Below, in pieces: positions 45,944 through 55,711 of a stretch of DNA of 64,000 nucleotides; the stretch's first letter is position 1; each line of letters opens with the position of its first letter. The position numbers and the translations under genes are program-made. The DNA is taken from positions 372,001 to 436,000 of the forward strand of contig NZ_JAKRNK010000002.1 of the NCBI RefSeq assembly GCF_022346885.1, in the 5' to 3' direction. Origin of the DNA: Paenibacillus sp. ACRRX (GTDB lineage Bacteria; Bacillota; Bacilli; Paenibacillales; Paenibacillaceae). Below the pieces are notes generated by a model. That model made no database searches. It worked only from the letters and a program-made list of their open reading frames with translations, and was not told where the DNA came from.

Positions 45944-46877
45944 GGTTCATGAGCTGCGCAAACATTTTAGTACCGCAGCGGATCAGGTCGTCAAGTCAGT
46001 TGACGGCATAAGCTTAACGATTCAACCGGGTGAAACGTTGGGGCTTGTAGGGGAAAGCGGAAGTGGCAAGTCAACCCTTGGCAAAACAGTCGTCGGACTG
46101 CTTGAGGCGACTTCTGGAAAGGTGGTGTTTCATGGACAAGACATTGCAGCTGCCCGAGGCAGTCAGAAACGAGAACTGAATCGCAACATGCAGATGATCT
46201 TTCAAGACCCGCACGCTTCCCTTAATCCAAGATTTCGAATTGGAGATATTATCGCTGAGGGTATTGATGCCCATCGCTTAGCGCGAGGGCAAGCAAGAAG
46301 AGATCGTGTGGCCGAGCTGTTAGAGCGAGTTGGTCTGCACCCGGATCACGCTGCACGATATCCATATGAATTCAGCGGTGGGCAAAGACAACGGATCGGC
46401 ATTGCACGAGCGTTAGCGGTAAAACCGCAATTCATCGTTGCAGATGAACCGATCTCGGCACTCGATGTATCCATTCAAGCTCAAATTGTTAATCTGCTCA
46501 AAGACTTGCAGAAAGAAGAAGGACTCAGCTACCTGTTTATCGCACACGATCTCGCCATGGTCAAGCATATAAGTGATCGCATTGGGGTGATGTATCTAGG
46601 CAAGATGATGGAGCTTGCAGACCGCAATTCTCTATTTGCGGAACCACTACATCCCTATACAAAGGCATTGTTGTCCGCAATACCAGCTTCTAATCCATCA
46701 GCCAGACGACTGCGAGAACGCATAGTTTTACACGGGGACCCGCCAAGTCCGCTCTCACCGCCAGCTGGATGTCCCTTTCATGCTAGATGCCCGGCTGCAA
46801 CTGAAATATGTGTAAGTCACATGCCAGAAAGCAAAGAAGTACGTCCTAATCATTGGGTTGCATGTCACCTGTTTTAA
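45924..46877 (+). CDS. oppF: Oligopeptide ABC transporter ATPase OppF
   Basis: This 317-residue ATPase has Walker A GESGSGKS, signature FSGGQRQRIGIA, Walker B FIVADEPISALD, IAHDLAMVKHIS and the C-terminal CPFHARCPAATEIC cluster. ATG follows AGGAGGGATAACT. It pairs with OppD to drive transport. Confidence 0.93.
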   Translation: MPKPILEVHELRKHFSTAADQVVKSVDGISLTIQPGETLGLVGESGSGKSTLGKTVVGLLEATSGKVVFHGQDIAAARGSQKRELNRNMQMIFQDPHASLNPRFRIGDIIAEGIDAHRLARGQARRDRVAELLERVGLHPDHAARYPYEFSGGQRQRIGIARALAVKPQFIVADEPISALDVSIQAQIVNLLKDLQKEEGLSYLFIAHDLAMVKHISDRIGVMYLGKMMELADRNSLFAEPLHPYTKALLSAIPASNPSARRLRERIVLHGDPPSPLSPPAGCPFHARCPAATEICVSHMPESKEVRPNHWVACHLF

Positions 46878-46940
46878 CTTTCTCGATGTAAAACCTGTTA
46901 TGAAGCTCAACATTTAATCTTATGTAATGGAGGAACAATC

Positions 46941-48590
46941 ATGAAAAAATGGAACATCATGTTGGCAATTTTAATTCTCACTGCGGCGGCGCTTACTGGC
47001 TGCTCCGGCAGCGATAACAGCGGCGCGAAAGCAACTGAGGCTTCTAAGGACACTGCCGCAGCTGGTGTGCCGCAAGTACTAACTGCGAATCTATCAGGAG
47101 GCGAGCCTTATACATTAGATCCTGCCTTTGCATCTGATACGACTTCTTATTTTATTATCGACAATCTGTACGAAGGCCTGTACACCTATGATAAGTCCGG
47201 CAAAATTGTGGAGGGTGCTGCTAGTAAAGTAGACATATCCTCTGATGCCAAAATCTATACGTTTACCATTCGTGACGGTGCTAAATGGTCCAATGGCGAC
47301 CCTGTAACTGCACACGATTTCGAATATTCATGGAAACGTATTTTAAATCCGAAAACAGCAGCCTACGATCCGTCTTCCTTGTATTACATCAAGGGAGCAG
47401 AAGAATATAACAAGGGAAAAGGCAGTGTTGAAAATGTCGGGGTCACGGCCAAAGATGACCGCACGCTTCTTGTTGAGCTTAAGGCTCCGCTCGGTATTTT
47501 CCCAACGATTGCAGTAGGCCATGCTTATCTTCCAGTCCGCTCGACAGTTGTAGACAAAAATGACAAATGGGCAGCGGAATCCAATACGATCGTTGGCAAC
47601 GGACCTTACAGCACACAAGAATGGAAACATAATGAGCAAATTACACTCACTAAAAATGCGCAATATTGGAATAAGGATGCGATCTCTATGGAGACGATCC
47701 ATTTCAAGATGGTACAAGATGCAACAACCTACTATCAAATGTACAAAACGGGAGATCTGGATCTGATTCTGGCACTTCCACTTGATACAATCGATCAGGA
47801 GAAAGACAACAAAGAATACTTGTCCCATCCTTCGTTCAGCGTGTATACATACTCGTTTAATGTGAAGGAAAAGCCATTTACTAATCGTAAAATTAGACAA
47901 GCCTTCTCATATGCAATCAACCGCGAAATACTCACAAAGAACGTGACAAAAGGCGGAGAAAAAGCGGCCTTCGGTTATGTTCCTTATGGTGTTTCCAATC
48001 CATCAGGCAAAGATTATCGTGACGAGGCACCTGAAAAATACTATGAGTTCAACGCAGAGAAAGCAAAGCAGTTGCTTGCAGAAGGATTAAAAGAAGAAGG
48101 CTTGACGCAGCTGCCTACTGTGACGTTTAAATACAACACAGCTGACAATCATAAAAAAATTGCCGAAGCACTGCAAGCGATGCTATTGGAAAATCTAGGA
48201 GTTGAAGTAAAGCTCGAAAATCAGGAATGGAAAACGTACATCGATACATTTAAACAAAAGAACTTCCAAATTGCCCGCATGGGATGGGAAGGCAACTATT
48301 TAGACCCGCTCGGTGTTCTTGGTCATTATACGTCCAGCAACTCCAATAACTTTACGAATTGGAGCAACAAAACTTATGATGAGTTGATTGAAAAGTCAAC
48401 GTATGAATTAGATGCGAACAAACGCGTGGCACTGACCCAGCAAGCCGAGAAAGTACTTATGGAAGACTTGCCGATTATCCCTATTCTATTCTCGGCGGAT
48501 ACCGCACTTGTTAGTCCGAAAGTAACCGGCATCATTTTTGATGCTCGCTCCAATCCGGATCTGCGCTTTGCAACACGAGTTGAGAATTAA
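46941..48590 (+). CDS. oppA: Oligopeptide-binding lipoprotein OppA
   Basis: This 549-residue substrate-binding protein (SBP_bac_5) starts with a lipoprotein signal whose lipobox is LTGC (Cys21). SBP_bac_5 hallmarks are DNLYEGLYTYDKSGKIVEG, WSNGDPVTAHDFEYSWKR and RQAFSYAINREI. It binds peptides outside the membrane and hands them to OppBC. Here it is last among the transporter genes, after the ATPases. ATG follows ATGGAGGAAC. Confidence 0.94.
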   Translation: MKKWNIMLAILILTAAALTGCSGSDNSGAKATEASKDTAAAGVPQVLTANLSGGEPYTLDPAFASDTTSYFIIDNLYEGLYTYDKSGKIVEGAASKVDISSDAKIYTFTIRDGAKWSNGDPVTAHDFEYSWKRILNPKTAAYDPSSLYYIKGAEEYNKGKGSVENVGVTAKDDRTLLVELKAPLGIFPTIAVGHAYLPVRSTVVDKNDKWAAESNTIVGNGPYSTQEWKHNEQITLTKNAQYWNKDAISMETIHFKMVQDATTYYQMYKTGDLDLILALPLDTIDQEKDNKEYLSHPSFSVYTYSFNVKEKPFTNRKIRQAFSYAINREILTKNVTKGGEKAAFGYVPYGVSNPSGKDYRDEAPEKYYEFNAEKAKQLLAEGLKEEGLTQLPTVTFKYNTADNHKKIAEALQAMLLENLGVEVKLENQEWKTYIDTFKQKNFQIARMGWEGNYLDPLGVLGHYTSSNSNNFTNWSNKTYDELIEKSTYELDANKRVALTQQAEKVLMEDLPIIPILFSADTALVSPKVTGIIFDARSNPDLRFATRVEN

Positions 48591-48592
48591 GC

Positions 48593-48976
48593 ATGCGTAA
48601 GCATTATATACTTGCCTTTAGCCTGGCCACTGTCATGCTCTGCGGCGGATATATTCCGATCGTGTCCGGCTACAGGAACGTAGATTTAACAATCATCAAT
48701 TCATTATTCCTGTACGGCCTATCCGCGTGTATAATTGGGGCCGTTATGTACGTGATCCGAACTGGATTTCTCACGCCAGTGTATCGAGGCTTTGCGACGA
48801 TCAGTTCGGCTTTTCTACCAAAGTCTAGGGCATTGCAAGAGGAAGAGAAGCATTCTTCCCACACTGCTCCGTTCGCGTGGAAGAACGCTGCTGTTCAAAA
48901 GCTGAGTGCCTATTTTCTCGGCGGAGGTATAGGGATATTGACTGTCTCTGTGAGCATGCAATTATATTATTTCTAA
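48593..48976 (+). CDS. DUF3899-like small membrane protein
   Basis: A 127-residue protein with three hydrophobic segments (about 8-27, 35-58, 105-125) and NSLFLYGLSACIIGAVMYVI, resembling DUF3899, a family often found beside peptide transporters. Its ATG is two bases after the oppA stop, so it is translationally coupled. Function is unknown; a role in transport or stability of the complex is speculation. Last gene of the operon. Confidence 0.7.
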   Translation: MRKHYILAFSLATVMLCGGYIPIVSGYRNVDLTIINSLFLYGLSACIIGAVMYVIRTGFLTPVYRGFATISSAFLPKSRALQEEEKHSSHTAPFAWKNAAVQKLSAYFLGGGIGILTVSVSMQLYYF

Positions 48977-48983
48977 ACATTTA

Positions 48984-49021
48984 AATCAGGCTATCCTGCA
49001 TGTGCAGGATAGCCTGATTTT
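48984..49021. terminator. Terminator of the opp operon and the GH8 gene
   Basis: AATCAGGCTATCCTGCA (48984-49000) pairs perfectly with TGCAGGATAGCCTGATT (49003-49019). T-rich ends lie on both sides, so it can stop both converging transcripts. Confidence 0.92.
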
Positions 49022-49033
49022 TGTCATATGCTT

Positions 49034-50260
49034 TTAAGGTGTCCACCAATTACCAGACATCACAATCAAGGAAAACAGCTTGATGCTGTCCTCATAATAT
49101 TCTTCCGCAGCACTATTGGCAACATGTGTCCACACCGAATTTAGCCAGCTCTGATTGGAGCTGTTAGTCATGGCACTTACACCAAATGGTGCGTGGAAAG
49201 CACCGCTGTTGTACGAGCCATAATTGCTGCCATTCAGCTTATAGCCGTCAACAATGTTGGCAGGTGAATTACCTGTTTTTGCCTTGATCCAGCTGTTTAA
49301 TTGATTCAACTGTGACAGTGCACGGTTATCCCCGCTAATTAAGTAATCGGTTGTAATACGCCAAGGTGTGCGGCAGGAATTGTAATGATAATGACCGTCA
49401 TGTTCAGATTCGATTAATTCTCCTGAGACTGGCTTATAGACTCCACCTGATAAGATGACAAAATCAGGCAGCAGCCCGGTATTCGGACTATTGTTCGTAT
49501 ATAAAGTGTTAATGATGCTGTAGGTTTTGTTAATGACGTTCGTCCATTTGGCATCGCCCGTAGCTGCCCCAAACGCTTTCATATGACTCAACATAAAATC
49601 AGAAGGACGTGTAGCCGTGTCCTCAGTTCCGCTTGTAGCCCAATCACCCAGCCTTGTGGTCCATTTGGATTGATTCACATCTTTTGCCATGATCGCATTG
49701 ATCATGTTAATCGCTGCCTGCAAATAGTTGATTGTGCCACTGCTGCCCCATTGTTTGTCAGCAAGCAGCAAAGCGTAGGCAATATCCATGTCGCCATCTG
49801 TAGCAGAATTCGCCCCTCCGATATTTTGGAAGCTGCTGTTCTGCTTCCAAGCCATCAAGTATGAATTATTGTTGCTCGGGTGGGCTTTGTAATATTGATA
49901 CAATCCATCGAAGTAGCCTTGAGCGTTTGCTTCATGCCCTGCCATAATTACGGTGAGCAGCATGCCGTAACCATGCGCTTCGGACACCGTTTCTCCTTTT
50001 GAATTGTATTTGACATAATATTTTCCTGTACCTGCTGGTTTTAAGTATTTGGATTTCCAACTGTTCCATTTACTTTTAACTGTATTATCCATCGCGCTTT
50101 GCGTAACATGATTTGGCTTAATAGATCCACTTGTGTAACTAGTATGCTGCGGAAATGGTCTGTCTGGACCCGCTGCAGACACGATTCCGCTCACGGGAAC
50201 AAGCATTGCCACTAGAAGAGCAATCATCGCCGTCGCCTTAAGCTTATAGCTCTTGAACAT
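49034..50260 (-). CDS. Secreted GH8 glycoside hydrolase (chitosanase/endoglucanase type)
   Basis: This 408-residue enzyme has a signal peptide (about 1-29, ending VSAAG). The GH8 core has VSEAHGYGMLL with the probable general-acid Glu94 and ATDGDMDIAYALLLADKQWG near 155, the GH8 signature with its conserved Asp. GH8 enzymes cut beta-1,4-glucan, lichenan or chitosan by inversion; sequence resembles Bacillus chitosanase-glucanases, but I cannot fix the substrate. There is no carbohydrate-binding module. ATG 50260 follows AAGGAG at 11 bases. A cre-like site lies upstream. Confidence 0.92.
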   Translation of the reverse strand: MFKSYKLKATAMIALLVAMLVPVSGIVSAAGPDRPFPQHTSYTSGSIKPNHVTQSAMDNTVKSKWNSWKSKYLKPAGTGKYYVKYNSKGETVSEAHGYGMLLTVIMAGHEANAQGYFDGLYQYYKAHPSNNNSYLMAWKQNSSFQNIGGANSATDGDMDIAYALLLADKQWGSSGTINYLQAAINMINAIMAKDVNQSKWTTRLGDWATSGTEDTATRPSDFMLSHMKAFGAATGDAKWTNVINKTYSIINTLYTNNSPNTGLLPDFVILSGGVYKPVSGELIESEHDGHYHYNSCRTPWRITTDYLISGDNRALSQLNQLNSWIKAKTGNSPANIVDGYKLNGSNYGSYNSGAFHAPFGVSAMTNSSNQSWLNSVWTHVANSAAEEYYEDSIKLFSLIVMSGNWWTP

Positions 50261-50426
50261 AAAGGTAAACACTCCTTCATCATGAATTGGGTTTCTTCAG
50301 TCCATGTGACAAGTTACATTTGCCTCATTACAGCAGCCTAACTTCTGTGATTATCCATGTGGGCTTGTTCTCATTTGTATCGTTCTACGTTGGATTTGAA
50401 CTTCTTACACCACCTCCTTCATAAAC

Positions 50427-50440
50427 AGACCACGTTTACA
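50427..50440 (-). promoter_or_regulatory. Weak CcpA cre candidate for the GH8 gene
   Basis: The minus strand reads TGTAAACGTGGTCT, 12 of 14 to the cre pattern. It lies about 170 bases upstream of the start codon. Confidence 0.4.
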
Positions 50441-50457
50441 GTATGACATCGCAGTTA

Positions 50458-50500
50458 TGCTTGCGATTGAAGGTTACAATCACAGCACCAAGCAGCTTTT
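50458..50500 (+). terminator. Orphan terminator-like hairpin
   Basis: TGCTTG/CAAGCA (50458-50463, 50489-50494) with a nested GATTG/CAATC stem, then GCTTTTTTT. No gene on this strand runs into it, so it may end an unlisted small RNA or be incidental. Confidence 0.4.
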
Positions 50501-50771
50501 TTTATTTTGTTGGATTTGTGATGGGTAAGTGATGACATAAACGGTTTCATTTGGGTTGCACACAGGAGTGGATTAAAGAGGAGTGAATCCTGGAATTGAC
50601 CATACAATTGGTAATTACCTTTTCTAAATCATAGCTTTTGTAATGACATATGTCAATTTCATTCTTAACTAACTTTATTACGCTATCACTGTATCTCATG
50701 CAAATATCTGGGAATACACTCCAAACTTCTATATAATAACTTTATAGACTTCGTATCGGGGGAAATTGGTT

Positions 50772-51485
50772 ATGACAAAGAGACACACGGATTCATTGTA
50801 TGTAAAAGTTAAGGAACAAATCCTAAAGCATATCCACTCAGGCGTTTATCCGGTCGGCTCCAAAATACCCACAGAAGTGGAAATGTGCAGGATGTACAAA
50901 GTAAGCCGCACGACAATCCGTACGGCCCTGCAAGATTTAGAACGTGACCGTTTACTAGAACGTACACAAGGCCGAGGTACGTTTGTGAAGAAACATGAGC
51001 TTCAGATGAAGCCAACCCGCAGCTTTGCTGATGATGTGCTTGCTTACGGCAAACGGCCCAGCAGTAAAGTTGTGAAGACAGCAGTTGTGCCTGCCACCGC
51101 ACCACTGGACGAACTGCTAGGCATCCCGTTGAACTCGGCGGTGCACCAAGTACTGCGTGTCCGTTACGCCGATGATGAGCCTGTCCTGTACGAACAATGT
51201 CATATTCCGTGGAATCACGCACCCGGACTTGCCAGTGAATTAACGGATGGGTCATTATATGAACTATTGCAGTGCAAATACAATCTGCATGTTCGAACCT
51301 CCACTGAAAAGCTGAAACCTGTACTCGCCGATAACACAGCCAGCAGGCTGCTGGGCATTGAAGAGGGCACTCCGTGCCTGCAAGTCGTTACGTTATCTTA
51401 TCTTGACGATGAAGTACCGCTTGAGTATACGTATGGCATTTTCCGCGGGGATGTATCCTATTATGTAATTGAACGAACCTTTTAA
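50772..51485 (+). CDS. GntR-family regulator (HutC/UTRA subfamily)
   Basis: This 237-residue protein has a GntR winged helix (about 6-70: SGVYPVGSKIPTEVEMCRMY, KVSRTTIRTALQDLE, RTQGRGTFV) and a UTRA ligand domain (about 90-235) with VLRVRYADDEPVLYEQCHIP, the usual UTRA strand. HutC-type regulators can respond to urocanate, but other UTRA proteins sense sugar phosphates. It faces the end of the hut operon convergently. ATG 50772 follows GGGGG. Its target is not settled. Confidence 0.9.
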   Translation: MTKRHTDSLYVKVKEQILKHIHSGVYPVGSKIPTEVEMCRMYKVSRTTIRTALQDLERDRLLERTQGRGTFVKKHELQMKPTRSFADDVLAYGKRPSSKVVKTAVVPATAPLDELLGIPLNSAVHQVLRVRYADDEPVLYEQCHIPWNHAPGLASELTDGSLYELLQCKYNLHVRTSTEKLKPVLADNTASRLLGIEEGTPCLQVVTLSYLDDEVPLEYTYGIFRGDVSYYVIERTF

Positions 51486-51494
51486 TATACATGA

Positions 51495-51525
51495 AGAGCT
51501 GCCGGATTCTAAATCGGCAGCTCTT
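51495..51525 (+). terminator. Terminator of the GntR gene
   Basis: AGAGCTGCCG pairs with CGGCAGCTCT, followed by TTT. Confidence 0.75.
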
Positions 51526-51646
51526 TAGGTTTCTACTTTTTAGTATCCATTTGACGGACGTATCCTTATCCGTACAGACATTGTGCTTCACAACCCTCTT
51601 GCTGCCAGATGAAAAGCAGGCGTCTAAGGTTCATATACTGTTTCGT

Positions 51647-52612
51647 TTAACACCGACGTGCCATGCCGCTGAGAAAACTTAACATAAATTGGACAGCCAT
51701 CCGTGAAGTCACGTTCCGTACATCAACCGTGGGATCAATACACACAAAGTCGAGTCCCTGCACCTGCGGCATTGCGCCCAGCCGATAAAGCGCATCCAGT
51801 GCGTCCCATGGATTCATTCCCCCTGTCCCTACGGCAGGACAGCCAGGGGCATATGCTTGGTCAATGACATCCACATCAAAGCTGACGTAAATGGCTTCTG
51901 TTCCATCCCCAGCTAACGCTACTGCCTGATCCAGCACAGCATCAATTCCGAGTCTACGTATATCTCGCGATGTATAGATATGCACACCATGGCTCTTCAC
52001 GTAATCATGATAAGGCTTAGAATTCATAAACCCTCGAATGCCAATCTGGACAATGTGTTTCCCTTCGACGGAGCCCGACTCCAATATTCCACGGAATGGG
52101 GTCCCATTCGTGACGCCCCCATCTTCAAAGTTCCGTACGTCATGATGGGCATCAAAATGGATAATGCCCACCTTTTTTGAGCTGTATCGTTCGGCGAATG
52201 CTTTCACAGAAGGACACGTAATGGAATGATCCCCACCAACAATAATAGGTACAATATGGGGTTGGACGGTGTACAGACTTTGCATGCTCTCTTCAATGCG
52301 TCGATGACATTCGCCAATATCAGTTGCGTGCATTCGAATATCCCCGAGGTCACGTACCGGAAGATGCTGCAAGTCTACGTCATACTCCATGCTATATGTC
52401 GTAAAGGATTTAAACGCGGCGCGAACCGCTGCAGGCGTGCTGAACGCACCGGAATGGGAGATAGAGGACTTCGAGAGCGGAATCCCAACAATCCCTGCTA
52501 GCAGTCGTTCCTCGCCATCCCACTGTCTCAGCCAATGAGCTACTTTAGTCTCCATCTGATCTCGGAATACGGCCGCCTCTGGAGCCGTCAAATAGGGAAA
52601 ATGGCTGCTCAT
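51647..52612 (-). CDS. hutG: Formimidoylglutamase
   Basis: Last enzyme of the histidine pathway: it hydrolyses N-formimidoyl-L-glutamate to glutamate and formamide. This 321-residue protein is of the arginase/ureohydrolase family: GGDHSITCP near 125, HFDAHHDVR near 150, and SFDVDVIDQAYAPGCPAVGT near 243, the manganese-ligand motifs. ATG overlaps the hutI stop (ATGA), giving translational coupling. No specific terminator is seen behind it. Confidence 0.93.
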   Translation of the reverse strand: MSSHFPYLTAPEAAVFRDQMETKVAHWLRQWDGEERLLAGIVGIPLSKSSISHSGAFSTPAAVRAAFKSFTTYSMEYDVDLQHLPVRDLGDIRMHATDIGECHRRIEESMQSLYTVQPHIVPIIVGGDHSITCPSVKAFAERYSSKKVGIIHFDAHHDVRNFEDGGVTNGTPFRGILESGSVEGKHIVQIGIRGFMNSKPYHDYVKSHGVHIYTSRDIRRLGIDAVLDQAVALAGDGTEAIYVSFDVDVIDQAYAPGCPAVGTGGMNPWDALDALYRLGAMPQVQGLDFVCIDPTVDVRNVTSRMAVQFMLSFLSGMARRC

Positions 52613-53904
52613 TCAACATCGCCCTCTCTGCTGACGCGCTGACGATTCCACACGACTGTCTGACCACGCTTCACTACGCCAAATGTATGATTGATGCCAA
52701 AATGGTAAGGCAAGTAGGAAAGATTAGTCGCATTCCACACGGTTAAGTCCGCTTGCTTCCCAATCTCGATAGAGCCTATTGAGGACTCACGCCCAATGGC
52801 AGCAGCCGCATTCAGCGTACAGGCCGTTAAGATTTCCTCTGGCGACATCTTAAGATTTAATGAAGCAAGCATCATGATAAGCTGAATCGATTCTGTTGGG
52901 CATGATCCTGGATTATAGTCTGTTGACAGCGCAACTGGCAATGCGAATTTATCGATCATGTCGCGGGCACGCGCATGCTTCGTCAGCCCTAAATTAAACG
53001 ATGTACCAGGCAGTACCACAGGAACGACACCTGATGCCGACATTGCAGAGAGCCCTTGGTCAGTTGCTGCCAATAGATGCTCCGCGGAAATAGCATGAAT
53101 TTCACCAGCCAACTCAGCTCCACCTAGAGCGACGATTTCATCAGCATGGATTTTGGGCTTAAGTCCATAACGCTTCCCTGCCTCCAAAATACGTCTAGAT
53201 TGCTCCACTGAAAAGACGCCATGTTCACAGAACACGTCACAAAATTCAGCCAACCTCTCTGCAGCAATTACAGGCAGCATTTTTTCAATAATATGATTTA
53301 CAAATTCATCGGTTCTGCCCGCATATTCAATCGGAACAGCATGCGCTCCCATAAAGGTCGAGACCAAGTCAATGGGGTGTGACTCCTGCAAGCGCTGCAC
53401 CACTCGAAGCTGTTTTAACTCAGCTTCGAGTTCTAGACCGTAGCCACTCTTCGCTTCAATCGTAGTCAAGCCTTGTAATAGCATCTCGTCAAGACTTCGC
53501 TTGGCTTGATGATACAACTGCTCTTCACTTGCTTCACGTGTCGAACGTACCGTACTTAAGATGCCTCCACCTTGAGCCAGAATGTCCAAGTACGGTACCC
53601 CTGATCGTTTTAAAGCCAGTTCATGCTCGCGCGAACCACCGTGAACGAGATGTGTATGCGGATCAATCAAGCCTGGTGTTACCATGTTGCCCGCTGCATC
53701 AAGCGTTCTGTGAATAGAACGTCCCTCCAGCTCTTGCTGTAACTCCGCTTCCTTGCCTATAGCTACGATATAGCCTTCATGTACGGCAATGGCCGCGTTT
53801 GTAATTTCGCAGACCTCGCTCATGTCCCGACCTCGGCGTGCCTGCTGCCCAATCGGGGTAACAAGCCTTCCGATTCCCTTTACTAGCAGATCAAGCTGTG
53901 ACAT
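52609..53904 (-). CDS. hutI: Imidazolonepropionase
   Basis: Third enzyme of histidine breakdown, opening the imidazolone ring. This 431-residue amidohydrolase has LIDPHTHLVHGGSRE (metal HxH), IEAKSGYGLELEAE, HADEIVALGGAELAGEI and STDYNPGSCPTESIQL (metal Asp). ATG follows AGGAGGATC. It lies between hutU and hutG. Confidence 0.95.
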   Translation of the reverse strand: MSQLDLLVKGIGRLVTPIGQQARRGRDMSEVCEITNAAIAVHEGYIVAIGKEAELQQELEGRSIHRTLDAAGNMVTPGLIDPHTHLVHGGSREHELALKRSGVPYLDILAQGGGILSTVRSTREASEEQLYHQAKRSLDEMLLQGLTTIEAKSGYGLELEAELKQLRVVQRLQESHPIDLVSTFMGAHAVPIEYAGRTDEFVNHIIEKMLPVIAAERLAEFCDVFCEHGVFSVEQSRRILEAGKRYGLKPKIHADEIVALGGAELAGEIHAISAEHLLAATDQGLSAMSASGVVPVVLPGTSFNLGLTKHARARDMIDKFALPVALSTDYNPGSCPTESIQLIMMLASLNLKMSPEEILTACTLNAAAAIGRESSIGSIEIGKQADLTVWNATNLSYLPYHFGINHTFGVVKRGQTVVWNRQRVSREGDVE

Positions 53905-53921
53905 ATGAAGATCCTCCTGTT

Positions 53922-55586
53922 CTATGACTGGATTCGCATCGGAATTCGAATCTGATGCTGCTCGGCCGTCTGAATAGCTTCCTCATAACCCGCGTCCACG
54001 TGTCGAATCACACCCATGCCAGGATCAGATGTCAGCACGCTGCGCAATCGTTCAGCAGCCTCATCTGTACCATCTGCAACTACTACCATGCCGGCATGTA
54101 GAGAGTATCCCATGCCTACGCCTCCCCCATGATGAACAGACACCCATGATGCACCTGCTGATGTATTAATAAGCGCATTTAATATCGCCCAGTCGCCTAC
54201 TGCGTCAGACCCGTCCTTCATACTTTCCGTCTCACGGTTAGGTGATGCGACTGAACCACAATCCAGATGATCGCGGCCAATGACAATCGGTGCGCTTAAT
54301 TCGCCGCTCTTGACCATCTCGTTAATAGCAAGGCCAAACTTGGCACGCTCTCCGTATCCTAGCCAACAGATTCTGGCTGGAAGACCTTGAAACGCGACCC
54401 GTTCGCGTGCCATCGTGATCCAGCGGCGCAGATGCTCATTTTCCGGAAATAACTTCAGAACAAGCTCATCTGTCTTTCGAATGTCTTCTGGATCCCCCGA
54501 CAAAGCTGCCCAGCGGAAAGGTCCCTTTCCTTCACAGAACAGCGGCCGGATATAAGCCGGCACAAACCCAGGAAATTGAAACGCCTCTTTCACACCTTCG
54601 TCATAAGCAACTTGGCGGATATTGTTGCCATAATCAAATACGATCGACCCTGCCTGCTGCAGATCCAGCATAGCTTGCACATGCAAGGCTATACTGGCCT
54701 TTGACAGCGCAATATAACGATCTGGATCTTGTGCACGGAGCTCCGCAGCTTCTGATAAGCCCATACCTGCTGGAATGTATCCAATCAACGGATCATGTGC
54801 GGAAGTCTGGTCCGTCACAAAATCGGGCTTAATACCGCGACGAACGATTTCTGGATATATTTCGGCGGCGTTGCCTAGCAAACCGATCGACAACGATTTT
54901 TTTTCGTTTTTTGCGGTCATAGCTAATGCAAGTGCTTCATCCAGCGTCTCCGCAATGACATCGCAATAACGTGTTTCAATGCGGCGTACAATTCGCGTTC
55001 GGTCCACTTCAACCGCAATGACGACCCCGCCGTTCATCGTAACAGCTAAAGGCTGTGCTCCCCCCATACCACCTAATCCCGCCGTCAGCGTTAACGTACC
55101 TGAAAGAGTACCACCTGTATGCTGCCGTGCCGCTTCTGCAAATGTTTCATAAGTCCCCTGTAAAATACCTTGTGTGCCAATATAAATCCAACTGCCAGCC
55201 GTCATCTGTCCATACATCATCAAGCCTTTTTGCTCAAGCTCGCGGAAATGCTCCCAATTCGCCCAATTGGGTACAAGCACGGAATTCGACAGCAATACGC
55301 GTGGCGCACGCTCATGCGTACGAAATACACCTACAGGCTTGCCGGATTGAATAAGCAGTGTCTCATCACTTTCCAGTCGTTGAAGCTCACGCACGATAGC
55401 CTCATAGGAAGGCCAGTTGCGAGCAGCTTTGCCAATACCTCCATATACGACCAAATCTTCTGGCCGCTCAGCCACATCTGGGTCTAAATTGTTCATCAGC
55501 ATACGCATTGCCGCCTCTTGAACCCAGCCTTTACAGGACAGTTCGGTTCCTCTCGGTGCGCGAATCGTTCTTGTTGTTGTATTCAT
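53922..55586 (-). CDS. hutU: Urocanate hydratase
   Basis: Second enzyme of the pathway, adding water to urocanate with a bound NAD. This 554-residue protein matches the family well: [32 protein letters not shown] (NAD site), [14 protein letters not shown] and [23 protein letters not shown] 55586 follows AGGAGG at nine bases, giving [13 protein letters not shown]; an ATG at 55592 is too close to the ribosome site. Confidence 0.95.
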   Translation of the reverse strand: MNTTTRTIRAPRGTELSCKGWVQEAAMRMLMNNLDPDVAERPEDLVVYGGIGKAARNWPSYEAIVRELQRLESDETLLIQSGKPVGVFRTHERAPRVLLSNSVLVPNWANWEHFRELEQKGLMMYGQMTAGSWIYIGTQGILQGTYETFAEAARQHTGGTLSGTLTLTAGLGGMGGAQPLAVTMNGGVVIAVEVDRTRIVRRIETRYCDVIAETLDEALALAMTAKNEKKSLSIGLLGNAAEIYPEIVRRGIKPDFVTDQTSAHDPLIGYIPAGMGLSEAAELRAQDPDRYIALSKASIALHVQAMLDLQQAGSIVFDYGNNIRQVAYDEGVKEAFQFPGFVPAYIRPLFCEGKGPFRWAALSGDPEDIRKTDELVLKLFPENEHLRRWITMARERVAFQGLPARICWLGYGERAKFGLAINEMVKSGELSAPIVIGRDHLDCGSVASPNRETESMKDGSDAVGDWAILNALINTSAGASWVSVHHGGGVGMGYSLHAGMVVVADGTDEAAERLRSVLTSDPGMGVIRHVDAGYEEAIQTAEQHQIRIPMRIQS

Positions 55587-55711
55587 GGACATACTCCTCC
55601 TCAAGAGAAACTATATTGTTGAATCGCAAACAAACACTTCTACGAACGACCTTACAGCAATCACGCAGCTGCCTTAATGACTGAACATGAGCTGCGAAAT
55701 TTTAGCTCTAC

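Larger units (their letters stand above)
50261..50771. other. Intergenic region between GH8 gene and GntR regulator
   Basis: It contains a possible cre site (50427-50440) upstream of the GH8 gene and a hairpin with a T run (50458-50500). The remainder is AT-rich without a supported gene. Confidence 0.4.
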
